From assembly GCF_016458275.1 (NCBI RefSeq), contig NZ_JAEMHM010000011.1, positions 124,001 to 188,000 of the forward strand: DNA of 64,000 nt, in the 5' to 3' direction. Both the position numbers and the translations under genes were made by a program. This stretch comes from Geomesophilobacter sediminis. Lineage in GTDB: Bacteria; Desulfobacterota; Desulfuromonadia; Geobacterales; Geobacteraceae. Below, piece by piece: positions 17,282 to 25,720 of this stretch (position 1 is the first letter of the stretch; the number at the start of each line of letters is the position of its first letter). The notes beneath the pieces were generated by a model, which did no database searches, had not been told where the DNA came from, and worked only from the letters and a program-made list of their open reading frames with translations.

Positions 17282-18339
17282 TGCTTTCCTGAAACCTGGC
17301 GCCACAGGCGCTGCGCCGCTTCGACCACGTCGGCGGCGGTAACTTCGGTCATGCAGCGGTGGTCGGTCGGGCATTCCCGCAGCATGCAGGGCGCGCAGTC
17401 AACCGGCTTGCGGACCATGATGGCATCGGGGGTGTAGGGCGAGGTGGCACTGTTGTCGGTGGGACCGAAAACCGCCACCAGCGGCACCCCGAAAGCCGCC
17501 GCAATATGCATCGGCCCGGAGTCGTTGGTGATGAAAAAGTTGCAGCGCTTGATCAGCGCCATGAGACCGCGCACATCAGTCTTGCCGGCCAGGTTGACGG
17601 CACCGGGAAGCAGGGCGGCGATCTCGGCGGCCATGGGAGCCTCGGCGGGAGAGCCGGTGATGACCACCTTGGCGCCCCACGCCGCGCCCAGTTCTGCGGC
17701 CGCGGCGGCGAACCGGTCCGGATACCATCTCTTCGCCGAGCCGTAGGTCGCACCCGGATTCACCCCCAGGACGAACTCCCCCGGCGCGATGCCGGCGTCG
17801 GCCAGAAGTTCGGCGATGGCGGCGTCCTCGGCGGCAGTCGTGGCAAGCTCGAGCTTCCCGCTTCCCCCGGCGATCCCGAACTGCCCCACCCGGCGCAGGT
17901 CGTTTTCCACCTGGTGCAGCCGGGTCTCGCGCATCGGGGCATCGTCGTAGGTATGGGTCAGCAGCAGGCCGCGCCCCTGGTGACCGGTCCCCATGCGGCG
18001 CCGGACCCCCGCCAGAAGCGGAACCAGGGCCGCATCAACCGAGTTGGGGAAAAGGATGGCGAGGTCGAACGAGCGGGAACAGAGTTCCTGGATCAGTTTC
18101 AGCCGGCCACCGATCCCGGCATGGGTCCCCTTCTTGTCGTAGACCAGGACCTCGTCGACGGCGGGGTGGGTGGTGAAAAGCTGTGCCGGAAGCGGCGTTG
18201 CCAGGACGGCAATCCGCGCCTTGGGAAAGCTCGCCCGGACGGCCCCCAGAATCGGTGTGGCCATGACGGCGTCGCCGAGCCAGTTGGGGACCCGGACCAC
18301 GACCCGGCGTATCTTCTCGATATCGATCTTCCTGCCCAT
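17278..18339 (-). CDS. waaF: Lipopolysaccharide heptosyltransferase II
   Basis: The 353-residue GT9 protein opens IRRVVVRVPNWLGDAVMATP, the WaaF signature, and has FITNDSGPMHIAAAFGVPLVA with FGPTD in the C-terminal half. It should add the second heptose to heptosyl-Kdo2-lipid A. The tail carries CAPCMLRECPTDHRC, a C-x2-C-x4-C-x5-C pattern also present in WaaC here. It is translationally coupled to msbA downstream. Downstream of Trm112, the 207-nt gap before its start contains REP-like units. Confidence 0.93.
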   Translation of the reverse strand: MGRKIDIEKIRRVVVRVPNWLGDAVMATPILGAVRASFPKARIAVLATPLPAQLFTTHPAVDEVLVYDKKGTHAGIGGRLKLIQELCSRSFDLAILFPNSVDAALVPLLAGVRRRMGTGHQGRGLLLTHTYDDAPMRETRLHQVENDLRRVGQFGIAGGSGKLELATTAAEDAAIAELLADAGIAPGEFVLGVNPGATYGSAKRWYPDRFAAAAAELGAAWGAKVVITGSPAEAPMAAEIAALLPGAVNLAGKTDVRGLMALIKRCNFFITNDSGPMHIAAAFGVPLVAVFGPTDNSATSPYTPDAIMVRKPVDCAPCMLRECPTDHRCMTEVTAADVVEAAQRLWRQVSGKQ

Positions 18340-18476
18340 TCACTCACCAGACCCCGGCGCCATCGTCAGGCGGCGACAGCGGGCCGGAAACGCGTTAAAA
18401 ACTGCACTTTATAGCATGGCTGGCCTGCAAATGAAAGCCATTTCGCCAGTTGCGGCGATCGCCGATCATCGGCCTG

Positions 18477-18540
18477 TGGGAGCGCCTTTCCAGGCACGTG
18501 CCCCTACTCACCCCCCCCCTCTCCCGGTGGGAGAGGGGGG
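18477..18540. repeat. REP-like unit plus C/G-rich hairpin after the Trm112 gene
   Basis: A single GTGGGAGCGCC-type unit lies at 18477-18500. A 12-bp perfect hairpin follows at 18514-18540 (CCCCCCTCTCCC, loop GGT, then the complement). Read on the minus strand, the hairpin comes 6 nt after the Trm112 stop and could slow or end transcription, but no U-run follows it. Confidence 0.7.
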
Positions 18541-18546
18541 CTCGGC

Positions 18547-18708
18547 TCAGACCGGCTCCGCCTGCTCCACCAGCAGCACCGGGATCCCGTCCTCGACGCG
18601 ATACCGCACCGCACAGGCCGGACAGACCAGGTGGTCCTCCCGGTCGAGGAGTTTTCCCCGGCACCCGGGACAGGCCAAAACTTCCAGCAATGCTTGGGAA
18701 AGTGCCAT
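18547..18708 (-). CDS. Trm112 family small zinc-ribbon protein
   Basis: This short 53-residue gene encodes MALSQALLEVLACPGCRG, then DHLVCPACAVRYRVEDGIPV. Two C-P-x2-C pairs (LACPGC and VCPAC) form the zinc ribbon and the DGIPVLL ending is diagnostic of the Trm112/YcaR family. The ATG has AAGGAAG 7 nt upstream. In bacteria these proteins often follow lpxK, as here, although no role in lipid A synthesis is established; in eukaryotes Trm112 activates methyltransferases. It is shorter than many gene finders report, so it could easily be missed. Confidence 0.9.
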   Translation of the reverse strand: MALSQALLEVLACPGCRGKLLDREDHLVCPACAVRYRVEDGIPVLLVEQAEPV

Positions 18709-18835
18709 CGGCTCTTCCTTTCAACCAGTACGATCGGCAGGGTGACCGGGAGGAGAATCTTCCTTCGGCCCACCCTGCCCATCCTTGTCAAAAACAACGT
18801 CGGCGCAACGGGGCATTGTGCCACAGAGCCCTTTG

Positions 18836-19909
18836 TTAATAAAGGATTTTCTCCAGCGAGGCAGCCAGCGGGGATTCGTCGTAGAAGCGGATGGCAAGGT
18901 CGGCGGTGAGGCAGGTACCGAGTCGGGAGACAAAGGGGGCGAGTTTCACCGCATCCTTCTCGGTGGTGATGAGGACGGTGGAGCGTGAGGTGACACGGAC
19001 CCGATTGATTGCGGCAATCTCCTCCTCGCCGTAGCTTGCATGATCGGCGAAGGAGATGGTCGCGGTAAGGCTTACCCCGCCCGTTTCGATGAGATCGAAG
19101 AAGGCCTTCGGATCGGCGATCCCCGAGAAGGCGACGATGCGTTTGCCTTGCAGCTCGGCGGGCCCCAGGCGCGTTCCCAGGATGACGTCGTGATAGCCGG
19201 TAATGCTATGGGTGGTCCAGCAGGCCGGTTTGCCGGGGAAAAGGTTGGGCTCACCGGCAGCGGCGCAACGGGTGTAGACGACGACGTCGGCACGCTTGGC
19301 CGCCGAACGCGGCTCGCGCAGGAAACCGGCCGGAATGACGCGACCGTTGCCGAGCGGATTGCGGGCATCCATCAAAAGGAGGTTCAGGTCTCGCTGGAGC
19401 CGGAGATGCTGGTAGCCGTCATCGAGAATGAATACGTCGGGCTGGAGCTTTTCCATGGCGAAGAGGCCGCAGCGGTAGCGGTCCGATCCGACCACCACCA
19501 TGAGCCCCGGCACCTTGCGCGCCAGAAGCGACGGTTCGTCACCGGAAACCTCCGGGGTCACCAGGATCGCCTTTCCGTCAGAAACCAGGCACGGTCCCTT
19601 ACCGGCGCTGCCGCCGTAACCGCGCGTCAGTACCACGACCCGTTTCCCGTCCGCGATCAATTGCGCCGCGAGGTGCGCCACCATCGGGGTCTTCCCGGTC
19701 CCCCCCATGGTGAGGTTTCCCACCGCGATCACCGGCCGCGGCAGCCGGTGGGAGCGGAAGATCCCCATCCGGTAGGCGAGCGCCCGCTGCCCCATCAGGC
19801 AGGCATAGGGATAGGAAGCAAGGCGCAGCGCGCCCAAAAGCAGACGGTCACGGAACCCGGTACGTTTTCCGCTTACCAGTTCCTGGTAGTAAAGGGCGAG
19901 GTCAGCCAC
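18836..19909 (-). CDS. lpxK: Tetraacyldisaccharide 4'-kinase
   Basis: The 357-residue kinase has one N-terminal membrane-associated helix, Walker A GNLTMGGTGKT at residues 64-74, then VVLTRGYGG and FILDDGYQHLRLQRDLNLLL, all LpxK signatures. It phosphorylates the 4' position of the lipid A disaccharide. It starts at GTG 19909, which overlaps the waaA stop by 8 nt and has a GGGG-rich ribosome site. A hairpin (GGCAGGGTG at 18737 with CACCCTGCC at 18771) separates it from the Trm112 gene. Confidence 0.94.
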   Translation of the reverse strand: MADLALYYQELVSGKRTGFRDRLLLGALRLASYPYACLMGQRALAYRMGIFRSHRLPRPVIAVGNLTMGGTGKTPMVAHLAAQLIADGKRVVVLTRGYGGSAGKGPCLVSDGKAILVTPEVSGDEPSLLARKVPGLMVVVGSDRYRCGLFAMEKLQPDVFILDDGYQHLRLQRDLNLLLMDARNPLGNGRVIPAGFLREPRSAAKRADVVVYTRCAAAGEPNLFPGKPACWTTHSITGYHDVILGTRLGPAELQGKRIVAFSGIADPKAFFDLIETGGVSLTATISFADHASYGEEEIAAINRVRVTSRSTVLITTEKDAVKLAPFVSRLGTCLTADLAIRFYDESPLAASLEKILY

Positions 19910-21209
19910 GCGGCACGGCCCCCCTTTGGAACTCCTGCATCACATCCAGGTGGCGCCTTGTTGCGCCGGCACTCTCTTCCAAAAGCCGCGCCCCCTGGCG
20001 CCCCATCTGCTCCCGGCGGGTCGTGTCCCGGTACAGCGCGACCACGTCCGCCGCCAGGCCGGCCGGGTCGGGGACCTGAAGGCCGGCGCCGTAGCCCAGA
20101 AAGCCGGTCGCGATCTCCCGGAAGTTCTCCATGTGCGGTCCGAAAAGGGCAGCGACGCCACAGGCGGCGGGTTCCAGCGGGTTATGTCCCCCGGTCGGAA
20201 CGAGGCTTCCCCCGACGAAAACGAGGTCGGAGGCGCCGTAGAGGCGGGCCAGCTCGCCCACGGTATCGAGCAGCAGCACGGAGCCGGCAGGAAGCGCTGC
20301 GGTGACCTCGTCCAGCGTGGAGCGGAGCCGGAAGGGGACCCCCTCTTTGCGCAACAGCTCGGCAACCGCGGCGGCACGCTCGGGATGACGCGGCGCCAGG
20401 ATCATGAAATGCTCCCCGCCGGCGGCCACCAAAGCGCGGTACGCCTCGACCGCCGCCCCTTCCTCCCCCTCGTGGGTGCTCGCGGCGGTAAAGACGAAAG
20501 CCCCGGCCGGGATGCGGTACTTCTCCTTGAGCACGGCCACCGCCTCGGCGGACGGGATCTGCACCGGCAGGTCGTACTTCAGATTCCCGGTGACCCGGAC
20601 CGTATCCGGGCGGGCACCGATGGCGCCGATCCGCTCGCCGTCGGCGGCGGTCTGCATGCATAACGCGGTGATCTCGCGCAGGACCGGCCCGAAGAACCAG
20701 GAGAGCTTCAGGTAGCGCTTGAGCGAGCGGTCCGAGATACGGCCGTTGGCGAGCACCACGGGGATGTTCCGGGCACGCGCCGCACGGATGAAGTTCGGCC
20801 AGATCTCGGTCTCCATGATCACGATCAGGTCCGGCCGTACCCGGTCCAGAACCCCGGCCACGGCGAAGTTGAAATCGAAGGGAAAGTAGATGCAGAGATC
20901 GGCGAGCTTGCTCTTCAGCGCGACGCTGCGCCCGGTCTCGGTGACGTTGGAGAGGACGATGCGGTGCTCCGGAAAGCGCCCGCGGATCCCCTTGAGAAGC
21001 GGGACCGCCGCCATGGTCTCCCCGACGGAAACCGCGTGCACGAAGATGACCGGTTTCCCGGCAACCACCGCCAGCTCATCAGCCGGGATGAACCCGAACC
21101 GCTCGGCGAGCGCGCTGCGCCGCCCGCGCGTCACCGACCGGTAGCAATGGTAGGCGAGAATGAACGGGAGCAGCAGAAAAAGGAGCAGGTTGTAGAGGAG
21201 TTCGACCAT
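19902..21209 (-). CDS. waaA: 3-deoxy-D-manno-octulosonic acid (Kdo) transferase
   Basis: The 435-residue GT30 enzyme has an N-terminal membrane anchor (VELLYNLLLFLLLPFILAY), the family motif HAVSVGETMAAVPLL with its catalytic acid near residue 62, and ETEIWPNFIRAARARNIP. The C-terminal half includes FVGGSLVPTGGHNPLEPAACG. It adds Kdo residues to lipid IVA; whether one or two cannot be read here. It is directly upstream of lpxK with an 8-nt overlap and 9 nt downstream of the PAP2 gene. Confidence 0.94.
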   Translation of the reverse strand: MVELLYNLLLFLLLPFILAYHCYRSVTRGRRSALAERFGFIPADELAVVAGKPVIFVHAVSVGETMAAVPLLKGIRGRFPEHRIVLSNVTETGRSVALKSKLADLCIYFPFDFNFAVAGVLDRVRPDLIVIMETEIWPNFIRAARARNIPVVLANGRISDRSLKRYLKLSWFFGPVLREITALCMQTAADGERIGAIGARPDTVRVTGNLKYDLPVQIPSAEAVAVLKEKYRIPAGAFVFTAASTHEGEEGAAVEAYRALVAAGGEHFMILAPRHPERAAAVAELLRKEGVPFRLRSTLDEVTAALPAGSVLLLDTVGELARLYGASDLVFVGGSLVPTGGHNPLEPAACGVAALFGPHMENFREIATGFLGYGAGLQVPDPAGLAADVVALYRDTTRREQMGRQGARLLEESAGATRRHLDVMQEFQRGAVPRG

Positions 21210-21218
21210 CGATGGCCT

Positions 21219-21923
21219 TTACGGGAGTGTTTCCAGTTGCGGGTCTGGTTCTTCATCGAGCTTGAGGAGGTGGGTGAGCACAACGCCCACCAGGTAGGTG
21301 ATGCCTCCCGCCCAGAGGACGTCGCTCGGGAAATGCCCGCCCTGGGACATGCGCGCGATCCCCATGAAGACGCCGTAGATGAGCCCCAGGGCCAGGTAAC
21401 GACGCGCCTTTTCCGGCGCACGGCGCCGCAGCACGAAATAAGGGGCGAAAAGATAGAAGGCTGCCGCCGCGTGCCCGGAGGGAAACGATTTCCCCTGTCC
21501 CGCGACGCCGCGCTCCCAGATCTGGTGGTAGGGCATCCGTTCGGTGCCGCCGAACATCTGCAGGTGGGCCGGACGCGGCCTGCCCCAGTGATCCTTGAAG
21601 TAGCTGTTCACCAGCAGCCCGGGGCCAAGCACCAGCAGCAGGACCAGGAAGAGCGCACCTTTCCGGTAACAAAGCGCACGCGGCGTGATGAAGCTGTAGA
21701 AGAAGACGACCAGCGCCACCCCTCCCACGATGAACGCGGGATAGAATCCGAAGCGGTAGAGGATGGTCACCGGGAAGAAGTTCTTGCCGACCCAGCCGCC
21801 GACCTGGTCGTAGAAGTGGCGTTCCACCAAAAGATCGAAGCCGGTGGCGGCGATCAGCCCCGTTCCGACGAGAAGGACCAGGACCGGAACCAAAAAATCC
21901 CGCAACGCCTTGCTATTCTGCAT
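21219..21923 (-). CDS. PAP2-family membrane phosphatase (lipid A phosphatase candidate)
   Basis: The 234-residue membrane protein carries the three PAP2 motifs: KDHWGRPRP (K-x6-RP), FPSGHAAAAF (PSGH) and ARMSQGGHFPSDV (histidine and aspartate of motif 3). Such enzymes remove phosphate from lipid phosphates. Its location between lpxL and waaA, overlapping lpxL by 11 nt, points to a lipid A phosphatase of the LpxE/LpxF type or an undecaprenyl-pyrophosphate phosphatase. Sequence alone does not decide. It has about five or six membrane segments. Confidence 0.84.
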   Translation of the reverse strand: MQNSKALRDFLVPVLVLLVGTGLIAATGFDLLVERHFYDQVGGWVGKNFFPVTILYRFGFYPAFIVGGVALVVFFYSFITPRALCYRKGALFLVLLLVLGPGLLVNSYFKDHWGRPRPAHLQMFGGTERMPYHQIWERGVAGQGKSFPSGHAAAAFYLFAPYFVLRRRAPEKARRYLALGLIYGVFMGIARMSQGGHFPSDVLWAGGITYLVGVVLTHLLKLDEEPDPQLETLP

Positions 21924-22839
21924 GTTCCGCCACTCCCGGCGCCCCCTGCTGGGGCACCCGTTTCCACCGCTTGTGAATCCAATACCAATCCGCCGGATGC
22001 TCGATCACGTACCGCTCGATGCAGTTGGTGAGAATCTGGGTGTCCCGCACACCGTCGGCCAGCTCAGGGAGGATGATCTCGGGATGGAAGGTGATCACCT
22101 GGCGCTCTCCGTCCCGATGGATGAAGGCGGGAATCAGCGGCACCTCGACCTTGCGCGCCAGCTGCGCCAGGAAGTTCGTGGTCCAGGCGGGGCGTCCTAG
22201 AAAGTTGACCAGAACCCCGTCCTCGGGAGCGACCGCCTGGTCGATCAAAAGCCCCACGATCCCGTTCTTCTTGAAGCTCGAGAACATCGCGCGGAGGGCG
22301 CCCTCGCGGTAGATGACGCTGTTACCGTAGCCGCTGCGGATCCTCTCCAGTACCCCATTCAGGTGAGGGTTGTCCTGGCGGCGGGCGACGACGGAGAGGT
22401 TATGGTAGCGGGCGCCGAAAGAAAGGGCGAGAAGTTCCCAGTTGCCGCAGTGCCCGGTCACGAAGGCGACCCCCTTGCCGCGCTCCAGGGCCTTTTGCCA
22501 GTGTTCGTTGCCGTTAACCTCGACCGCGTCGATGAGCGCTTGACCGCGGCCGTGGTAAATCCGGCAGTCCTCCATGAGCGAGAGCCCCAGATGCTCGAAG
22601 CACTGGCGGGCCAGATCCTCCGGGGACCGCTTGGCCCAGCCCGCCTGTTTTTCCAGAAACGGCAGCGAGTCGGCGATGTTGCCGATGGCTACCTCGCGAC
22701 GCCGTTTCAAAAGCCGGAACATAAGCCGCCCCATCGAGCGTCCGACGGAACGGGAGAGCCCCAGGGGAAGCCGGGCCACGGCGAAGGAGATCGACAGGAA
22801 CAGGAAGGTCTCCAAATGCCAGCGGATCTCCCTCAGCAT
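21913..22839 (-). CDS. lpxL: Lipid A late acyltransferase (LpxL/HtrB family)
   Basis: The 308-residue protein has one N-terminal membrane helix and the HtrB acyltransferase core, with the catalytic H-x4-E in VTGHCGNWELLAL near residue 127 and later LIDQAVAPEDGVLVNFLG. It adds a secondary acyl chain to lipid A. GAGG lies 7 nt before the ATG. Only one late acyltransferase is seen in the window, so a second enzyme, if present, lies elsewhere. It is followed by the PAP2 gene with overlap. Confidence 0.9.
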   Translation of the reverse strand: MLREIRWHLETFLFLSISFAVARLPLGLSRSVGRSMGRLMFRLLKRRREVAIGNIADSLPFLEKQAGWAKRSPEDLARQCFEHLGLSLMEDCRIYHGRGQALIDAVEVNGNEHWQKALERGKGVAFVTGHCGNWELLALSFGARYHNLSVVARRQDNPHLNGVLERIRSGYGNSVIYREGALRAMFSSFKKNGIVGLLIDQAVAPEDGVLVNFLGRPAWTTNFLAQLARKVEVPLIPAFIHRDGERQVITFHPEIILPELADGVRDTQILTNCIERYVIEHPADWYWIHKRWKRVPQQGAPGVAEHAE

Positions 22840-23038
22840 GGCACGCCCTCGAAGCAGCAGAAGGCTGGAATATTGGGCGTACCCACCGGATACGTCCCCT
22901 CCCCATCAAGGGTCGCGCGCGAGAGCGCACGCTTGCGACGGACACGGTGAGGATGGGGTTCCATCCCCCCCTTCACACAAAGGCAGATCCCCCCCGCCCC
23001 CCCTTTTTCAAAGGGGGGAGTAAAAAGGAAGCCATCCC
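22840..23038. other. Intergenic gap with half-element repeats
   Basis: No gene is supported. The gap holds an inverted copy of the CCCCATCCTCACC repeat (22945-22962) and a half-element of the GGCAGATCCCC / CCCCCCTTTTTCAAAGGGGGG palindrome family (about 22981-23020), which ends about 19 nt before the lpxB stop codon. Confidence 0.7.
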
Positions 23039-24178
23039 TCACTGCAGCATCTCCGCGGCCACCTTTGCCAGCCGCTCCAGTGCGCCACCGCTCCCCAGGC
23101 GCACGCGCACCTCGGCCAGTTCGGCGCGCATCTTGGCGTTGTACACCGGGTCGTTGAGGATCCGCTCGATCTCCGCCACGATCCGCGGCGGCTCCGCCTC
23201 GTGCTGGATCAGCTCCTGTACCACCCGCTTTTCCGCCACGATGTTGCAGATCCCGATGTGATCGACGTTGATGACCCGCTTGCCGATCTCGTAGTTCAGC
23301 CAGGGCACCTTGTAAATGAGGACCATCGGCACCCCGACCAGGGCCAATTCCATGATGACCGTCCCCGAGACCGAGATCGCGGCGTCGCAGGCGACCATCA
23401 GGTCGTAGTTGCGCCCGGAGACCACCTTGATCTCCAACCCGCAGCCGTCGAGGTACGGGGCGAGGTCCGCTTCGCGCAGCGAGGACGCGAGCGGCAGGAG
23501 GAACTGCAGACCGGGAAAGCGTCCTTTGAGCTGGCGGGCCGACTCGAGGACGACCGGCAAAAGCCTTTTCAGGACGCTCTTGCGGCTCCCCGGAAAGAGG
23601 CCCAGGGTGCGCCGGGACGGGTCCAGCCCGAAGGAGCGGACCGCCTCATCCTTCCCCATGGTCGGGTGCACCATGTCGAGAAGCGGGTGCCCGACGAAGG
23701 AGACCGGGATGCCGGCCCGTTCGTAGTACGGGACCTCGAAGGGGAAGAGGACCGCCATCCGGTTGATGGCACGGCCGATACCGTGGATCCGGCCGGGGCG
23801 CCAGGCCCAGATGGTAGGGCTGACGAAGTGCAGCACCTTGATGCCGGCGTCCTTGGCGACCTTGCCCAGGCGGAGGTTGAAGTCGGGGTAATCGATGCAG
23901 ATGACCAAGTCGGGAGGGTCGTTCAGGAGACGCTTCTTGAGGGTGGTGAAACCTTTGGCGATGGTCGGGAGATGGGCGACCACCTCGACAATGCCCATGA
24001 CGGCCATGACGTTGGCGTCGACCAGCGTGTCGACCCCTTCGCGCCGCATGCAGTCCCCCCCCATACCGAAAAGCTCGACATCGGGGAGGAGCGCCCGAAG
24101 TCCGGCGGCAATCCGCGCGCCGTACATCTCGCCGGACGCCTCGCCGGCCACGATCATCACCTTTTTTCTTGCTTGCAA
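23039..24178 (-). CDS. lpxB: Lipid-A-disaccharide synthase
   Basis: The 379-residue GT19 enzyme has VMIVAGEASGEMYGARIAA at the N-terminus, SPTIWAWRPGRI in the middle, and GLFPGSRKSVLKRLLPV followed by SGTVIMELALVGVPMVL at the active site. It joins UDP-2,3-diacylglucosamine and lipid X. I start at TTG 24178, with GAGGT five nt upstream; ATG 24157 would remove seven residues and has only a poor site. The frame to 24271 runs into repeat DNA. The gene lies just downstream of a heptamer-array locus that separates it from lpxA. Confidence 0.92.
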   Translation of the reverse strand: MQARKKVMIVAGEASGEMYGARIAAGLRALLPDVELFGMGGDCMRREGVDTLVDANVMAVMGIVEVVAHLPTIAKGFTTLKKRLLNDPPDLVICIDYPDFNLRLGKVAKDAGIKVLHFVSPTIWAWRPGRIHGIGRAINRMAVLFPFEVPYYERAGIPVSFVGHPLLDMVHPTMGKDEAVRSFGLDPSRRTLGLFPGSRKSVLKRLLPVVLESARQLKGRFPGLQFLLPLASSLREADLAPYLDGCGLEIKVVSGRNYDLMVACDAAISVSGTVIMELALVGVPMVLIYKVPWLNYEIGKRVINVDHIGICNIVAEKRVVQELIQHEAEPPRIVAEIERILNDPVYNAKMRAELAEVRVRLGSGGALERLAKVAAEMLQ

Positions 24179-24198
24179 CTGGGACCTCGTGAAGCGGG

Positions 24199-24358
24199 GT
24201 CGGTGGTCAGGTTCCGGGGTCGGGGAAACCCGACAGGACCTCGTGCCACCTAACCCGCAACAGTCATACAACGTTCAAGGGCCCGGTGCCAGGGATCAAC
24301 AATCGGACAGAACAACCTCTGTTCCCCGACCCCAGACCCCAGATCCCAGACCCCCGAT
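24199..24358. repeat. Inverted heptamer arrays between lpxA and lpxB (unit GTCTGGG)
   Basis: The right arm (24324-24358) is five tandem heptamers, CCCCGAC CCCAGAC then CCCAGAT CCCAGAC CCCCGAT. The left arm (24199-24225) reads GTCGGTG, GTCAGGT, TCCGGG, GTCGGGG, the inverted and more degenerate counterpart. Both arms have GTCGGGGAA at the same end. The core between them is about 98 nt with no gene. This is locus B of five such loci in the window. Confidence 0.8.
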
Positions 24359-24359
24359 T

Positions 24360-25139
24360 TTACCTGCATACCCCGCGCTGGGTGGAGTTTTCGATGAACG
24401 AGATGAATCGATCGACCTCCGGGCAGCTCTCCACGTCGGTCTTCATTTTCTCGACCGCCTCGGTGAGTTTGAGCCCGGAAAGGGAAAGGATCTTGTAGGC
24501 GCGCTTGAGCCGGGAAATGGTCTCGTCGGAGAAGCCGCGCCGCTTCAGGCCGATCAGGTTCAGCCCGCGCAGCCGCAGGTCCCGCCCTTCCCCGGTGATG
24601 ATGGTGTAGGGAGGCACGTCGTTGCCGATCAGGCACCCGCCGCCGACCATGACGCTTTCGCCGATCCGGGCGAACTGGTGCACCGCGCACAGCCCCCCCA
24701 GGATCACGTAGTCCTCGATGGTAACGTGGCCCGCGAGGGTAGCCCCGTTCGCCATGACGACATGGCTGCCGATGTGGCAGTCGTGGGCGACGTGGGAGTA
24801 AGCCATGAAGAGGTTCCCGTCGCCGACCGTGGTCTCGCCGTCGCCGGTGACGGTGCCGAGGTGCAAGGTGGCGAACTCGCGGATCGTGTTGCCATTGCCG
24901 ATGCGCAGGTAAGTCTCTTCACCCTTGTACTTCAGGTCCTGCGGGATGGCCCCGACCGAAGCCAGCTGGAAGATGGTGTTTGCTTCCCCGATCTCGGTCC
25001 ACCCGTCGATGACGGCGTGGGGGCCGACCTTGGTTCCCTTGCCGATCTTGACGTGTTCGCCGATGACGGCGTACGGTCCGATTTCGACGCCGTCGGCGAT
25101 CTGCGCGCCGGGGTGGATGATTGCGGTGCTGTGGATCAT
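24360..25139 (-). CDS. lpxA: UDP-N-acetylglucosamine acyltransferase
   Basis: The 259-residue left-handed beta-helix protein has hexapeptide repeats from MIHSTAIIHPGAQIADG onward. The catalytic histidine is in AYSHVAHDCHIG near residue 122, and the C-terminal helical domain follows SDETISRLKRAYK. It transfers 3-hydroxyacyl from ACP to UDP-GlcNAc, the first step of lipid A synthesis. ATG 25139 has GGGAG upstream; the longer frame to 25193 is repeat DNA. Heptamer arrays flank it on both sides. Confidence 0.95.
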   Translation of the reverse strand: MIHSTAIIHPGAQIADGVEIGPYAVIGEHVKIGKGTKVGPHAVIDGWTEIGEANTIFQLASVGAIPQDLKYKGEETYLRIGNGNTIREFATLHLGTVTGDGETTVGDGNLFMAYSHVAHDCHIGSHVVMANGATLAGHVTIEDYVILGGLCAVHQFARIGESVMVGGGCLIGNDVPPYTIITGEGRDLRLRGLNLIGLKRRGFSDETISRLKRAYKILSLSGLKLTEAVEKMKTDVESCPEVDRFISFIENSTQRGVCR

Positions 25140-25157
25140 AAAATCTCCCAAAAGTTC

Positions 25158-25248
25158 GGGGCTGGGGGCTAGGACCTGGGGGCTGGGGAACAATGCCGAG
25201 GGAAAGTCCTTGCCCTTCCCTGGCCTCTAGGCCCCAGCCTCTAGCCCC
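25158..25248. repeat. Inverted heptamer arrays between fabZ and lpxA (unit GGGGCTR)
   Basis: The left arm (25158-25185) is GGGGCTG GGGGCTA GGACCTG GGGGCTG. The right arm (25221-25248) is TGGCCTC TAGGCCC CAGCCTC TAGCCCC, the inverted form. Each arm has four heptamers (28 nt) and the core is about 35 nt. The transcript can fold into a strong hairpin between fabZ and lpxA. This is locus C. Confidence 0.85.
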
Positions 25249-25258
25249 GGTTTTCTGA

Positions 25259-25693
25259 CTACTTGTCTACCAGCGTTGCCTTCAGTTCGGCTTCGGTCAC
25301 CAAGGTGTCACCGACGTAGGTCTTGCCGGCCACGCTCCAGACGCCGCGCTTGACGAAGATGGTCTCGACCTCGATGCGCAGGGTGTCGCCGGGCTTTACC
25401 GGCTTGCGGAAGCGCGCGTTGTCGATCCCCATGAAGTAGCTGACCTTCTTGTCCGCAGTGTCCTTAGCGGTGAGGTATGCCATGATGGCCGCGACCTGGG
25501 CCATCGCCTCGATGATGAGGACCCCCGGCATGATCGGGTGACCGGGAAAGTGCCCCTGGAAGAAGGGCTCGTTCATGGTCACGTTCTTGATGGCGACGAT
25601 CCGTTTCCCCTCCTCCACCTCCAGCACCCGGTCCACCAGGAGGAACGGATAGCGGTGCGGCAAAACGTTCATGATTTCAACGGTATCAAGCAT
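25259..25693 (-). CDS. fabZ: 3-hydroxyacyl-[ACP] dehydratase
   Basis: The 144-residue hotdog-fold enzyme has the catalytic histidine and glutamate in the segment [19 protein letters not shown] near residue 50. It dehydrates 3-hydroxyacyl-ACP and so draws on the same ACP substrates as LpxA and LpxD, explaining its place between them. AAGGAG lies 8 nt before the ATG. It is flanked on both sides by heptamer arrays. Confidence 0.95.
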   Translation of the reverse strand: MLDTVEIMNVLPHRYPFLLVDRVLEVEEGKRIVAIKNVTMNEPFFQGHFPGHPIMPGVLIIEAMAQVAAIMAYLTAKDTADKKVSYFMGIDNARFRKPVKPGDTLRIEVETIFVKRGVWSVAGKTYVGDTLVTEAELKATLVDK

Positions 25694-25720
25694 TGCATAA
25701 ACTCCTTGTGTTCTAAGGCA

